Part shown: piece after piece, positions 33,806 through 47,600 of the stretch
Position numbering within the stretch: position 1 is the first letter of the stretch
Layout: every line of letters begins with the position of its first letter
Assembly (NCBI GenBank): GCA_949126835.1
Contig: OX421497.1
Coordinates: forward strand, 24,555,612 to 24,619,611
Origin: Anisus vortex
Taxonomy: Eukaryota; Mollusca; Gastropoda; Planorbidae
DNA length: 64,000 nucleotides
Direction of reading: 5' to 3'
Notes under the pieces: model-generated
Databases searched by the model: none
What the model was told of the DNA's origin: nothing
Seen by the model: the letters and a program-made list of their open reading frames with translations, nothing else
Position numbers and translations under genes: made by a program

Positions 33806-36800
33806 GGCCGTTACCAAGGCGATAAGCCTAAAGGTGCCCAGTTCTCGGAACTGGATAAAATAACCCATGGAGTTATAAGCAATAGTCTTAAGCGGGGATA
33901 AAGTATTTTCCGGTAACTTAAACCATTTAAATATTGCATTCTACAAATTACGACGCAAATTAAAACAAAACTTCTTAAACGCATAAATACGCAAAATTTG
34001 ATGACGCCATATAATTATAAGCTTAAATATAGAGTGTAACCAGGACCACTGCGTTTAAATAAGCTTAATAAGGCGTCGGTATTACTTCCCGAAACAGAAA
34101 AAAAAAATACTATATCTATTTGCTTTGTACTATGTTTGTAAAGTTTTAAATTATTAATTAGCTTTAAGTCATGTAGTCACAGTGTAAAGTATTAAAGTAG
34201 TGATAGATTAAGAAAATCAACTACAGTATTGGTAGTGTAAAGAATTTATGTTGTTTACAGCACGTAGACAATTTAAACATGAAGAAAATTTGTTCCCGTC
34301 ATTGAGTTGAGATAATAAAATCCATGCACATAGTTTGATGACGTCAATTTAAACATGAATGAAAAATGTCCCTTCATTGCTATAAAATCCATGCGCAAAG
34401 ATTGATGACGTCATAAAAATAATCTCAGCGCATCCTTTTTTTTCTAACTTTGTGACGAAAAACTATAAAAAGTTGTACTGGCAAAGACAATGTGAATCAA
34501 AAGTTGTGTTTTTTTCGCGTTTTTTGACCAAACTGACCACTGCGGTCATTTAAATTTTTTTAAAACCTTGACAGTGTTCACCGCCGTAACGCAAAGAATA
34601 TTTGTAGCAAATTTCACGTTTTTATGTCCAGTATTTAAAAAGATTATGCGGTATGTACATACCCAGCCAGCCAGCCAGCCAGCCACATACATATTCCTTT
34701 TGAGATTTATATATATGCAAGCCGATATGTGCCCGATTCTTCGAACGGGCTTTTTTTTAGAATATGCTTGACACATTATAGTTTTTTAGTTTTGTTTTTG
34801 CAACATACATAAAGTAGTATGTTTTTTTTGTGGTCAGTATTTTTTAAATTTATTTTTGTTTTGCACACTTTATTATACACCAATTCAATATACAACTAAA
34901 AAGGAAAAACAAATAATAATAATTTTTTTTTATTTCTTGCTCAAAGTATGACCACTATGATCGAATTTTGTGAGTTTATTGGGTAATTAAACTCTTTCTG
35001 TAAAACAGAACTCACATGTCTTTTAAAAAGTACTGTTAATTCGAAAATGATTGTTTGATATATTTTTTTTTGTTACAACATTAGTCCTAGATCAATATTT
35101 ATTTTTTTTTCGTTTTTTTTTGTTTTTTGTTGGTGTTATTTGCTATTTATTTATTGTTGCTTTGGAAGCAAACTTATAATTAAATTTTAAATTCAACAGG
35201 AAAAACAATAACAACTGAAACCGATATGAATCATAGTTTATACAACGTATACGACATGAATTAAGACTTTGAAAAGTTGGTTTGGCAAATTTAAACATTG
35301 CCCGGCAACATAAAAATTTCCCGCTACATAGTTTATAAGACGTATACGATACAAATTAAAACTTTAAAACGTTGAGCTCGGCAATTTAAACATTGCCTGG
35401 CAATTGAAAAATTTCCCGCTACAAAGTTTATAAGACGTATACACAGAATAGGTATAGAACAGAATGCACAATCCCTATATACGCAGTCACTAAAAGTTAC
35501 CATTTTCCGCAATGCAGCGGTCGCTAGAGACGCTACTATAGTAAAATGAGAAATGATATCTACGTCTGACATAAATATATACAATATATATAGGGCCTAC
35601 ATTATCTTTCATTATAGGCTTACTTTTATATAAATTTGACTTAATTACCCATTTTGTTTTGAACATTATATCATTTGGCCAATATTATGTATAAATATTT
35701 TTATTGCCCGGTACTGATTTGAAAAAAAAATGGCTTAGACGTAGCTCGGTACCGGTAACTAAATTGCTGCGGCTACCGGTACATAAATATATATACTTTT
35801 TAAACCAAAATAAACTTTTAAAATTATGAAGGGAAATAGGCATATAATTCATAATGAGTTAATATGAGGTTGTTTAAGCTGTTGTTTATCCTTTATGGAG
35901 TCAGGAAAGCCATGCAGTTTGACATGCTCTTTTTTACGATAATCAGTCGTTTTCGCATCATTGTTGTAGTTTATTACACAACCGTTTATGCACATTTTGC
36001 CTGAAATATTAGCTTTGGGTGTTCGAACTTGTAGATTTGAAGAAAAGGACGTTGTAGGCTAAATAAGCATAAATATAGAGTGTAACCAGGACCGCTGCGT
36101 ATAAATAAGCTTAGTATGGCGTCGGTATTACTGCCCAAAATAGAAATAAAATGCGATTGCGCATTCTGTTTTATACCTATTCTGTGGACATATAGGCCTA
36201 CAACACGAATAAAAACGTGAAGGAATTTTGTATTTGCCAGATACAATGTAAGATACCCATTAAAACCATTAATCATTACCCATTATAACAATTTAAAAAT
36301 ATCCCGCTATAAATTACGACGCAAATTAAAACGCGAATATATTTTGTTCTATTCATTCATAAAGTACATTAGCAAAGGTTGAAGCAAAGTTAATTTTAAA
36401 TGAATACGCAAAATTTGATGACGTCATAACGAAAAGCCGGCTATCTCTGCGCAAACTTTGATGACGTCATCCTGAAAAAAATCTCAACGCCATCCTTTTT
36501 TTTATTTTTTTAGCGCGATCGATCGAAAAACTATAAAAAGTTGGAACGGCAATTTTAACATGAACCCAAAATATGTCGTTTTATTCGCGTTTTTTGACCA
36601 AACTGACCACTGCGGTCATTAAAATTTTTTTAAAACCTTGACAGTGTTCACCGCCGTAACGCAAAGAATATTTGTAGCAAATTTCACGTTTTTATGTCCA
36701 GTATTTAAAAAGATTATGCGGTATGTACATACCCAGCCAGACAGCCAGCCAGCCAGCCAGCCACATACATACATACATATTCCTTTTGAGATTTATATAT

Positions 36801-37374
36801 ATACTAGCAAGTATGAGCGGCGTCGGTAGTCTTAAGATACATGTCCGTGTTTATAAAGTACAAGCCGTTATGTGCCCGGTCCTCCGAACCGGCTAAAAGT
36901 TATGTTTACATACACTCTAACTACTCAGGCAGTTATAATGAGATTGCCCGCATGACCTACGACACGAATTTAAACGTGAGGTAATTTTTTATTTGCCCGC
37001 TACAACATGAATTACCCGTTAAAATCATTACTCATCACCCATTATAACAATTACAAAATTGCCCGCTATAAATTACGACGCAAATTAAAACATGAATATA
37101 TTTTGTTCTATTCATTGATTAAGAACATTCGACAGTACTTTTTTTTTTTTTTTATGATTGTTTGATATATTTTTTTTACGACAAACATTAAGTCGCAGAC
37201 CTATGTTGTGTTGTTTTTGTTTATTTGCTATTTATTTATTTATTGTTGCTTTGGAAGCAAACTTAGAATTAAATTTTCTATTCAACATGTAAAACAATAA
37301 CAAATGAAACCCTTATGAAATAATGTTTATAAAACGTATACGACACGAATTAAAACTTTAAAAATTTAGTTCCG

Positions 37375-37670
37375 GCAATTTGAACATTGCCCGGCAAATT
37401 AAACATTGCTTGGTAATATAAACATTGCCCGGTAATTTAAACATTGCCCGGTATTATAAACATTGCCCGGTATTGTAAACATTGCCCGGTAATTTAAACA
37501 TTGCCCGGTAATTTAAACATTGCCCGGTATTATAAACATTGCCCGGTATTATAAACATTGCCCGGTAATTTAAACATTGCCCGGTAATTTAAACATTGCC
37601 CGGTATTATAAACATTGCCCGTTTTTATAAACATTGCCCGGTAATTTAAACATTGCCCGGTAATTTAAAC
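37375..37670. repeat. 19-bp minisatellite of unit 5
   Basis: About 15 copies of mixed subtypes. Confidence 0.95.
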
Positions 37671-38699
37671 AATGGCCGTTACCTAGGCGATAAGCCTAAA
37701 GGTGCCCAGTTCTCGGAACTGGATAAAATAACCCATGGAGTTATAAACAATAGTCTTAAGCGGGGATAAAGTATTTTCCGGTAACTTATACCATTTAAAT
37801 ATTGCATTCCACAAATAACGACGCAAATTAAAACTAAATTTTGTTCCCTTCTTAAACGCATAAATACGCAAAATTTGATGACGCCATATAATTATAAGCT
37901 TAAATATAGAGTGTAACCAGGACCACTGCGTTTAAATAAGCTTAGTAATGCGTCGGTATTACTTCCCGAAACAGAAAAAAAAATGCTAAATCTATTTGCT
38001 TTGTCCTATGTTTGTAAAGTTTTAAATTATTAATTAGCTTTAAGTCATGAATTCACAGTGTAAAGTATTAAAGTAGTGATAGATTAAGAAAATCAACTAC
38101 AGTATTGGTAGTGTAAAGAATTTATGTTGTTTACGGCACGTAGACAATTTAAACATGAAGAAAATTTGTTCCCGTCATTGAGTTGAGACAATAAAATCCA
38201 TGCACATAGTTTGATGACGTCAATTTAAACATGAATGAAAAATGTCCCTTCATTGCTATAAAATCCATGCGCAAAGATTGATGACGTCATAAAAATAATC
38301 TCAACGCCATCCTTTTTTTTTATTTTCTTAGCGCGATCGATCGAAAAACTATAAAAAGTTGGAACGGAAAATTCAACATGAACCCAAAATATGTCGTTTT
38401 ATTCGCGTTTTTTGGCCAAACTGACCACTGCGGTCATTTAAATTTTTTTTAAACCTTGACAGTGTTCACCGCCGTAACGCAAAGAATATTTGTAGCAAAT
38501 TTCACGTTTTTATGTCCAGTATTTAAAAAGATTATGCGGTATGTACATACCCAGCCAGCCAGCCAGCCAGCCAGCCACATACATACATATTCCTTTTGAG
38601 ATTTATATATATACTAGTGGTTATGCCCGTCAAATTGACGGAGAAACGAACGACTACAATATAACAATATTAGTTAAGTTAAGTTAATATTAATGTTAA

Positions 38700-39860
38700 G
38701 AGAGAAAGAAAAGAGACTATTACAATTAACGTTTCTTTTCGGTATTTAGTTTTTGTTCTTTTTAATTGTTTCTGACCCTGGCATATGCATAATAATTGTT
38801 ACTGTCAAGCGTCTGGTATTATAACGTAGCGAACAGTTGTGTTGACTTGACTTGTTATTAAAAATAGCCTATTAAATTAACAATAATATACTATCTAAAA
38901 GAAAAAAAACACAACACCAAACAATAAAAAGGTAAATAAAAAAAAAAAAATATTTCAATACAATAAAAACAAAAGTGATAACGATTTTTTTCGGTATTTA
39001 ATTTTATTTCTTGCTTATTGTATTAGACATCTAATAAATCAGTGTTGAGAATGTTTCTTTCGGTATTTAGTTTTTGTTAGTTTTAATTGTTTCTGGTCGA
39101 CATGACCCTGGCATATGCCCAAAAATTGTGGCCTCAAGGACTGGCGTAGTGTGTAAACCGCCGATACATTCCCAATAAGAATACACTGGTCGAACGCAAT
39201 GGGGCACAGCCCCCGCAGCGGGTCTGAGGTCCATTACACTGCCGAGAGGCCACTGATCTCGGTGGTGGGGGGGGGGGGGGGAGGAAGCAATGTACGCTGC
39301 AATCCCGTCTCGAGAACCACTCGATGCCTGAATGCATGTACCTATAGTATAGGATTTGTACTACCGGGTGACAGTGCAGGTACACAGGCGAGCCACCACG
39401 ATAATGATCCTTAGGGGAACCGCATTGAACGATCGCTGGGCTGAGAAACCTTACCCGTTCGGCGTGTCGTTTGGGTGGCTGGAGCCCGGACAGAGATTGC
39501 TCAATCCTAAGCGTTACGCCCTGGACACAAGAGCCGAAAGGCTAGTCCGGGTTTTTTAAAGAGACTTTTTAATTCGATATTAAAATGTAGCGAACAGTTG
39601 TGTTGACTTGACTTGTTATTAATAATATTAAATTAACAGTAATGTACTATCTAAAAGAAAAAAAACATAAACACAAAACAATAAAAAAGATAAATAATAT
39701 TTAACAAAAATAGAAAATGATATTTCAATGCAATAAAAACTAAATTGAGACAGATTTTTTTGGGTATTTAATTTTTGTTTTTGCTTATTGTATCAATAAA
39801 ACAGTATTGAGAATGTTTCTTTCGGTATTTAGTTTTTATTTTATATTGTTGCTGTCAAGC
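38700..39860. repeat. Partial tandem duplication of about 330-380 bp
   Basis: TTTCGGTATTTAGTTTTTGTT, GACCCTGGCATATGC and GTAGCGAACAGTTGTGTTG recur in order at about 38735-38850 and 39058-39610, and a partial third copy starts at 39812. The second copy is split by the insertion at about 39128-39570. Confidence 0.8.
39128..39570. mobile_element. GC-rich insertion of unknown family
   Basis: Comparison with the uninterrupted copy at 38780-38830 shows about 440 bases inserted. It is strikingly GC-rich, contains a run of about 14 G and ends near GTCCGGGTTTTTTAAAG. No reading frame convinces. The T-rich tail could suggest a retroposed RNA, but the edges are not sharp enough to define a target duplication. 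Confidence 0.5.
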
Positions 39861-39869
39861 TTATGGTAC

Positions 39870-40451
39870 CCGGTATTTGAAAGTAATCATTTATAAGCCT
39901 AACTTGTTTGTTTTTTTATAATTCGTATCATTTAATTTATAGAGTTTATACAGTCGCCTATTAAAGGATATTCTCAATAGCGATGTAAATCCATTAAATA
40001 ATTAAAACATTTGGTTACTTTTACTTAAATGATAATGCAAACATCAATAATGAAAAAAAAAAAATTTTGATAGACATTACGTCATATGATAGTTTTTTTT
40101 CAAAGTAGCCTACACCATTCAAACTCTCCAAGAAAATTGCGGTGCGTAACTTTTAAAAAAGGTCTCGCCACATTAGAAAAAACAACAGCAGAATTGGGAA
40201 AACCCGAAAAGACCCTCGCGTTCAACATAGTGAAACTCGCGTTCAATATAGTAAATGAACGGAAACGGCCATTTGCTATGTACCGTTATATTTATTTGCA
40301 TAGATGGATATAACATTTTGGATTTTTTAAATCAACACATTTGTGATTATAAGTGATAAAATAAAATTATCTTTTGGAGGACGTTTCCAATTTATACATT
40401 TAATTTTTGGCCCGAATAGTCAAACGGCTTAGGAGCCTATAGCGAACAAAC

Positions 40452-40484
<33 letters not shown>

Positions 40485-41590
40485 AACAAACATATAAACA
40501 AACTCACGGTAATTATATATGTTGATATGATATGATATGATATGATAGGCATAGATTTAATTATTTAATTCCTTTATATATCTTCTCTTTTTTAATAAAT
40601 TTATTGAGAAGAATAACAAGTCAAATGATTCAATTTGTTATTAAAAAATCACTCACTTTATTTAATAATACAAAAACAAACAAAGCATTATATAGTAGTA
40701 AACTATTTAGTTACATTTGTTATCTTAGGACAGTGACATGAATCAATTATTATAATGCTGGAAGAAGACAAAACATATATAATCTTAGATATCACAGTTA
40801 ATTACATATTGAAAAACACATTCTGAAGATAGATTGAGATCTTATTGTTAAAGCTTGTAACTTTTTGTGTTTAAGATTCAGTTCTTGTGAAACTTTACAC
40901 TGTGACACGTGTACACATTCCATCTTTTTAAACTTGAACCTTCAATATTTATTTACAGGAAAATGACTTGTGGTATGAAGATAATGAGTTGCTTATAATA
41001 GAGCAGGTTTATTTGATTTTGCTTTCTACATTGTACAATGTACATGGAAAAGTTAATGAATTATGGGAAGTGCAAAAGGCACAATTATAATAAAATGAAA
41101 TTCCATCTGCAGAAGATGAAAGATGAAGAAAAACAGAGAAATACAAACCTGATTGTGCTCCAGTAATTTGTGTCAACAATGAATATATACATGTTAAGAC
41201 TGTTGATTACTTTGTAACAATGCTAATAATGATACTTCAAAATTCAGAGACTTACAAGTCAATTTAATTCCCCTTGCATCTGTTTACTTATATATAGCAA
41301 TGGAGGTAGGCATCATGGGTAATTTACTTGTGCTATGATTGGGCAGAAAAAATTCTGGGATGAAGTTCTGGATGTCGATTTCATAAATATCTTTTCAAAT
41401 GTGCAAGGGGGGGGGGGGGAATGGCCTTATGTCTCCTCTATGTTTTGTACAGGGGGTACATTATCAATCATTCAATAAATAATATAAAAGTATAATACTG
41501 ATTTAAAATTCTCCCCTGATATGGCCAGTTTTTACACTGTCTCTATGGATGTACAGTATCTCTATCTGTACCCAGATAAAGTACACAAAG
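39870..41590. other. Intergenic AT-rich DNA with an AT dinucleotide run
   Basis: No gene seen. There is an (AT)n microsatellite at about 40450-40485, ATGAT repeats near 40532, and a G run near 41408. The right part may include the 3' UTR of the minus-strand gene that ends at 41601. Confidence 0.5.
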
Positions 41591-41600
41591 AGAAGATAGA

Positions 41601-44600
41601 TTATAAATCTGCAAGCTCTCTTTCTAAACTTAAGAAAAGAGGAATGTGGGCTATGTAAACAACTTTGCTGACTTGATCTGAATAGTCCTGCAAATATACA
41701 AAATAAAAAATGGTTTAATAATAAAGACATGAATTTCACAACAAAGAGAGACAGGTGACTGTTCTATTTCAAAGTCAGTAGAATTTTCTTTCTTTTTTTA
41801 AATTTTAATTTGTTGCTAGTTGCTTTATAAGACTGAACAAATATAAACAAGTTTGTTATGACACATTGTTTATGTCTTTGGAAATAGCTTCTGTGGTTTA
41901 GTTATTTATTTAATTATGTAATTATAAAAGAAGCAAGGCAATGTTATTCATTCAACACCATTTATTAATAGATTACTAACTCTACACTTAAGTTATAAAA
42001 ACATCAAATATGTAATTAACTGGTGTCGATCTTTTACAATACACTGACACACCATAGCTTCTGTTCAAATTTTGGTTTCTTGCTAATAGTTGTTAATTTT
42101 TGTTACATTTGTCTACTTCAGTATGATTTGCTTTAAATATGACCCCCTTCCACATTCTCATAGAATTGAAAATGCTTTAGAAAAGAAAATGGATTCATAA
42201 AAGTTAAAAAAAAAAAAAAGGAAAATTCGTTATAATGTTAGTGAGGTTTTGAATTAAAAGTGCCATACAAAGAGGGAATTCAACTGTACATATAAAGAAT
42301 ACACGGAAAAATAAGATCAATACTAACCAGAGTTATGGACTCTAATGTTTTGTCCCATAACATTTGGTCCTCTTCAAAGGTATGGGTAATAGTGTTTGAA
42401 AGGATTCTTTTAAAATTGTCCATACTGATCCTGCCTGCGTCAGCAGTGTCATTGTCTTTAAATTGGCTCTGTAATTAGGTCATATTGTGAATGACAGATA
42501 AAGTAAAACTCTAATATTATAAAACTAAGTAGAAATTGTTGCTTCTAAACATATTTCAATGGGAATTCAAAAACAAAACAAAAACTACAGTAATTTTATA
42601 ATCATAACAGAGTATTTTTCTAGCATAATAGCATATATTGTATCAATGCACTTTTTCTTACATACCTTAGATAAGGTTTAGCTTTTTTTAAAACTGTAGA
42701 ATACTTATCCAATGTTATGATGTGAAATGTAACTGTTAATATTTCAGTCACACAACAAAAATCACTTAAATATCTTTATATTCAATGCCAACAAAAATAG
42801 CAATGTTTTATCATCTCAGTGTATTGTAAACTCATTTCAAGTGTTGTACTTTATTCAACAACAATCAGGCAACAATTGTATATTGAAATTATTCACATAC
42901 ATTGCCCCAAGCTTATATAGCTTTTATTTTTATGATTAAATCTTTTAGCACAATAACTTTTGAGGAATTTAATTGAGTAGCAACAGCCAGTCAGCACAAT
43001 ACTGACCCAATATTTAGCCAAGATTTTCCTTCTAGTAAGTTCATTTCTCCCAACATAATTTTTAATGCTGTTTATGGCATATTAATAACAAAGTTTGTAC
43101 TTACAACATATTTTTTCAACTCTTGTGGCAATGTTGTAAAATCTAATGTCTCAAAAGCTTCAGAAGCACTGCCACTAAAATAGAGAAAAGAAAAAAAACT
43201 TCATTGGGATATTACAGATTAAACTTACAGATTTTTTGACTATGTAGTATCAGCATAATTGTAACTTTTTCTTTTATACCAAAGCAATTCAAAATCTTAC
43301 CTCAAGCTTTCCACTACTGTGGAGAGTTGATTCATAATCATGAACTCATCAATTCCAAGGAATGCAAAAGAGTTCAATACATTATACACCTGGATTTTTC
43401 AATAAATATTTAGAAGTTGTGTTAATTATTTTCCTAAAAAACATGTTTCTATCTACCTAATTACTCTCATGTAGCTTATTATTTGTTTATTTGATTCAAA
43501 ATACTTAAAGGTTGCAGTCACTTTAAAGTTATTTTTAAAAAGTCACACTCAATGTGGCTATGGGGTTATAATATAAAACAGAAGCATTGTTTATCTTAAT
43601 TTCGCTCCTAATCACTTGATATTTCCTACCAACTACCAGAAAATTTAGGAAGAAGAGTATCACAAACTTTCCAAGAAATGTACAGGACTAAAGATTTATA
43701 ATATCTCATTGTTTTAAACTTAGACACAATTTAAAAAAATAGACAAACAAGTTTTTAGGGATATGCAAATATATATCAGTAAGACCGACTCAGACCTTAT
43801 GCTGAAAGAATCATTGCAGAAGAGCAGGCAGGCTTCAGGCAGGGACGTAGTACCACAGAGCAGATCTTTAACTTGTAAATACTCTGTGAGAGGCATGTGC
43901 AACAACAACAACATCTGTACCATGTATTTGTTGATTTTAAAAAAGCATTCGACAGGGTCCGGCACGCTGCCCTATGGGCAACCATGAAACATTACAACAT
44001 TAATGACAACCTGACAATGCTGATACGTAGCCTCTATGACAGGGCCACCAGTGCAGTCTTCTTCAGCAACAACATTGGAGATTGCTTTAGGACTACTGTT
44101 GGAGTATGACAAGGATGCTTGCTTTCGCCAACACTGTTCAACATCTTCTTGGAGAGAATCATGTTGGATGCACTAGAGGATCATGCAGGGACAATCAGCA
44201 TAAATGGCAGAAGGATCACCAACCTTCAATTTGCAGATGATATAGATGGACTCGCCGGGAGTGAGGAAGGATTAGCCAATCTAGTAGAGCGACTGGACAA
44301 AACTTCCAGGTGACATGCAAATCAGTGCAGAAAAAACAAAACTAATGACTAGTAACACCAGCGGCGTCACCACGCAGATCAAGATTGGTGGGCAGAGTTT
44401 GGAAACAGTAAGCAGCTTCAAATACCTAGGAGCTATTGTATCCGAAGAGGGCTCCAAACCAGAAATAATGTCCAGGATTGCCCAGACAACAGCATCACTA
44501 AAGAGGCTCAAGACAATAAGGAAAGACAAGAACTTAGCCCTCAGCACCAAAATCAGGCTGATGCGCTCACTGGTCCTCTCCATTTTCTTATATGCTTGTG

Positions 44601-47600
44601 AGTCATGGACATTAACAGCTGAGCTGGAAAAGAAGATAAACGCCATGGAGATGAGATGCTTTAGGAACCTGCTTAGTATCTGCTTTAAAGACCATATCTC
44701 CAATAAACAGATACGAAAAAGAATACATCAAGAAGTTGGAAAATATGAAGACCTGCTGGCCACAGTCAAGAAAAGGAAATTGGAATGGCATGGCCACGTC
44801 ACAAGAATCAATGTGTCTACCAAAACCATTCTGCAGGGTACCACCAGAGGAGGCAGAAAGAGAGGAAGACAAAAGAAACGATGGGAGGATATAACATCAG
44901 GGAATGGACAGGAACAAAACTGTGCGACGCATTGAGAACGGCTGAGAGATGGGAGGAATGGAGGAGGCTGGTGTACATGTCATCTGTGGCGCCCCGACGG
45001 TCCGACAGACTACTGGATATGTAGGATGTAGGAAATGTTCAAGAAGAATTATATTTTTGTGTTTAAATCATTTTTGTTTTGCTAACATGACAACCTCTTG
45101 TTTTGTGGTGTTACAAAAGTTGTGATGTCCTACAGGTAAATCAACAAATGATAATATATAGAAATTCACCTCTTCCATAAACTTTTCTTGTTGTTCAGAG
45201 AAACTTTTGGATAACTGTTTTTTCAATTGATCATATCTTAACAATCTGAATTGAAAAAAAAACAACTAGATTAAATTAACATCAATCAAAGAGTTAAATC
45301 CTATTTTCTTTGTTTTGAAGCACAAAATGAACCATTAAATTAAAATCATTAATCATAGTTTTATCAAAATTAAAGCAAAAAATTTTGAGGGGGTTTAGGG
45401 TGAGCAAGTGTATCTTCCTTTCACTGTTGAAATGATTATGCTAGTAATACTTGTATTACCCATCAATGTCTGTATTTGTTTTGTTTGAAGTCTCTCCTTT
45501 GTCTTCATTTTCCTCTAACTGTAGAGTTTCCATTGGCTCTGTGTTCTAAACAATTACAATAAAAATATTTTACACTTTGTAGTAATTATCTTTAAAAAGG
45601 TATGGCAGAATATTAGAAAACAAACTGTTAAAGAAACATACAATTATATAATACAGAAGGAGGTAAAAAAACAACAACTAAAGTATGTGCCTATTTTAGA
45701 TCAGAGAAAAAAAAGACAATTGTGTCAGATGTATCACACTTTTCATTTCTATTGAAACTCAAGCTTTTTTCTTTAGAAAGGTTTTTATATTTAGAAAATT
45801 ATATGATCGAACAATTTAATTAGTAATAATTACCTCATTTGATTCAAGCTTATTATTGTCAACTATTTCATCATTTTCACTTTCAAGCAATACATTTGCT
45901 TTAGACATTCCAGCATTGGTTTGTTCATCTTCTGGTTCTCTGTTTTCTAAAGCAGATGAACTAGACTCATGTAGGCCTACTTTTTCATTTTCTTGTGACC
46001 TGAAGTTGGACATACAATTGTATACAGTCCTAGAATAATCTAACTGTATTATTAATAAAAAGTAAAGTATCCCTTTCATACATTGTCAGTCCTAATATGG
46101 CTAGTTTCCATGGCCATGACATACAATGGAATAGTGTGGCCTGCACAATGCCCAGTCTTCTTAACTTTTCCCCAACTAATGTCAGGTACCCATCAGACAT
46201 GGGTAGACTTAGGCACTCATTATATTGTCTGCAGCCAATATTTTACATATAACTATTTTACAAAACAACTATATGTATTTACATTTTGATGAAATTAGAA
46301 ATGTTGATTCAAAATGAATAATACTGGTAAACCAGGTTCTATTAAATTGTAATTTAAAAAATTGGCAGCATCAAATATCTTTTCTCATTCTGTCAAACAT
46401 TATACTGACATTAGAATGCAAGAACCATAATTATGTCAGTAGACACTTGGTAATTGCAGTCTTATCCTCTTTTCTGTAATGCTGACTGGAAAATAAAACT
46501 TTTTTTTTTCTATTGCATAAAAAAATATTTCTCACTTTGAGCTTTGGTGTATGAAGATGGCACGTGTTGGTTTCTTGGGGTTCATTTGTTCTGCTATTCC
46601 TCTTGTTCTAAATGAATAGAGAGATATAGTTGTTATAGAACATTTTTTTAGTAACCTTGTATGTAATTCATTTGATCAACTTGTTACATATTTATTCATT
46701 ACATCTTATCAGTAATTGAACTTGAAAGTTATTTAGTTTTTAGACATTTTTAAACTTCTGTTCTAATAAAAATGTCTACAAATTTGTCTACGCTTGAAAA
46801 ATAATTTATTTAGGCGCCGTTTTTAATGCTAAGAGAGACAACTCAGGGAAATTCACATATACACATCAACAATTGTCTACCTTTAACCGAATGTTATTGC
46901 TGAGATGATTTAAGTTATAGGATCTACCCGTTATAGTGAATACGTTCTATCTACATGCAATATTTAACATTAAATTGTTTACCTGTATTAAACTTATATT
47001 ATATATTGACTTACACTAATTTGGGTCTCTGTTTAGTGGTTGTTGTGTCGGGAGCTGGTGGCATAGCTTGGGATTGAGCTCGTGATAGCGGAATAACATC
47101 TTTATGCAGTCCTGGCGGTAAAGAAATTGCACAGACATTGAATGTCATATAATGACGATTTAGCTCTAAACAGTATATGAAACTGAAGGTGGGCATCGAG
47201 TTCCGCTTTAATAACTCAAGTATTGAGAACTCACAATGGACCAGAGACTTTAAATTTGGATACAATAATTAACAACACTGTTGTAGAAGTTTTTTAATTT
47301 CTGGGGGAAGGGGCTTTGTTCAGAGCTTCAATTACTTTCTAAGACTCAACGTAAAATGACTTTGCTAGCTGGGAGATGCTCCTGTGACCCCCGGTCATTT
47401 GTGAATTGCAAAATCCATTGCTGAATAACAGTACAAAAACGAAGTGTACATTTTGAGATACAAAAAAGACAACACATTTTGTTTATGTTTTTTGCGGGCA
47501 AATGTAAACAAAACAGCATGTTAAGCACAGACTAGAGTGCAAAATCCCATTTGGGGATAGTTTGTACACGCTACATTACATTATCCAATTTTAAAAATTA

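Larger units (their letters stand above)
29446..38617 (+). mobile_element. Five tandem copies of a 1.6-2.1 kb non-autonomous element (Helitron/HINE-like)
   Basis: Units start CAAGCCGTTATGTGCCCGGT, with a hairpin CCGGTCCTCCGAACCGG, at 29446, 31091, 32955, 34718 (diverged) and 36861. Each ends in a (CCAG)n run, (ACAT)n, TTCCTTTTGAGATTT and TATATATA, with CTAG at 36804 and 38614. Each contains a 19-bp minisatellite, conserved AT-rich body sequence and TGACGTCA palindromes. Copies 1-3 and 5 are nearly identical outside the minisatellite; copy 4 has a largely different middle. No protein is encoded. A central minisatellite plus subterminal microsatellite and CTAG end fit Helitron-derived HINE/pearl elements, but a Penelope-like origin is possible. 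Confidence 0.82.

Noticed and set aside
44281..44703. 140-residue minus-strand frame
   Set aside because: It is antisense to the LINE reverse transcriptase, whose protein motifs on the plus strand are unmistakable.
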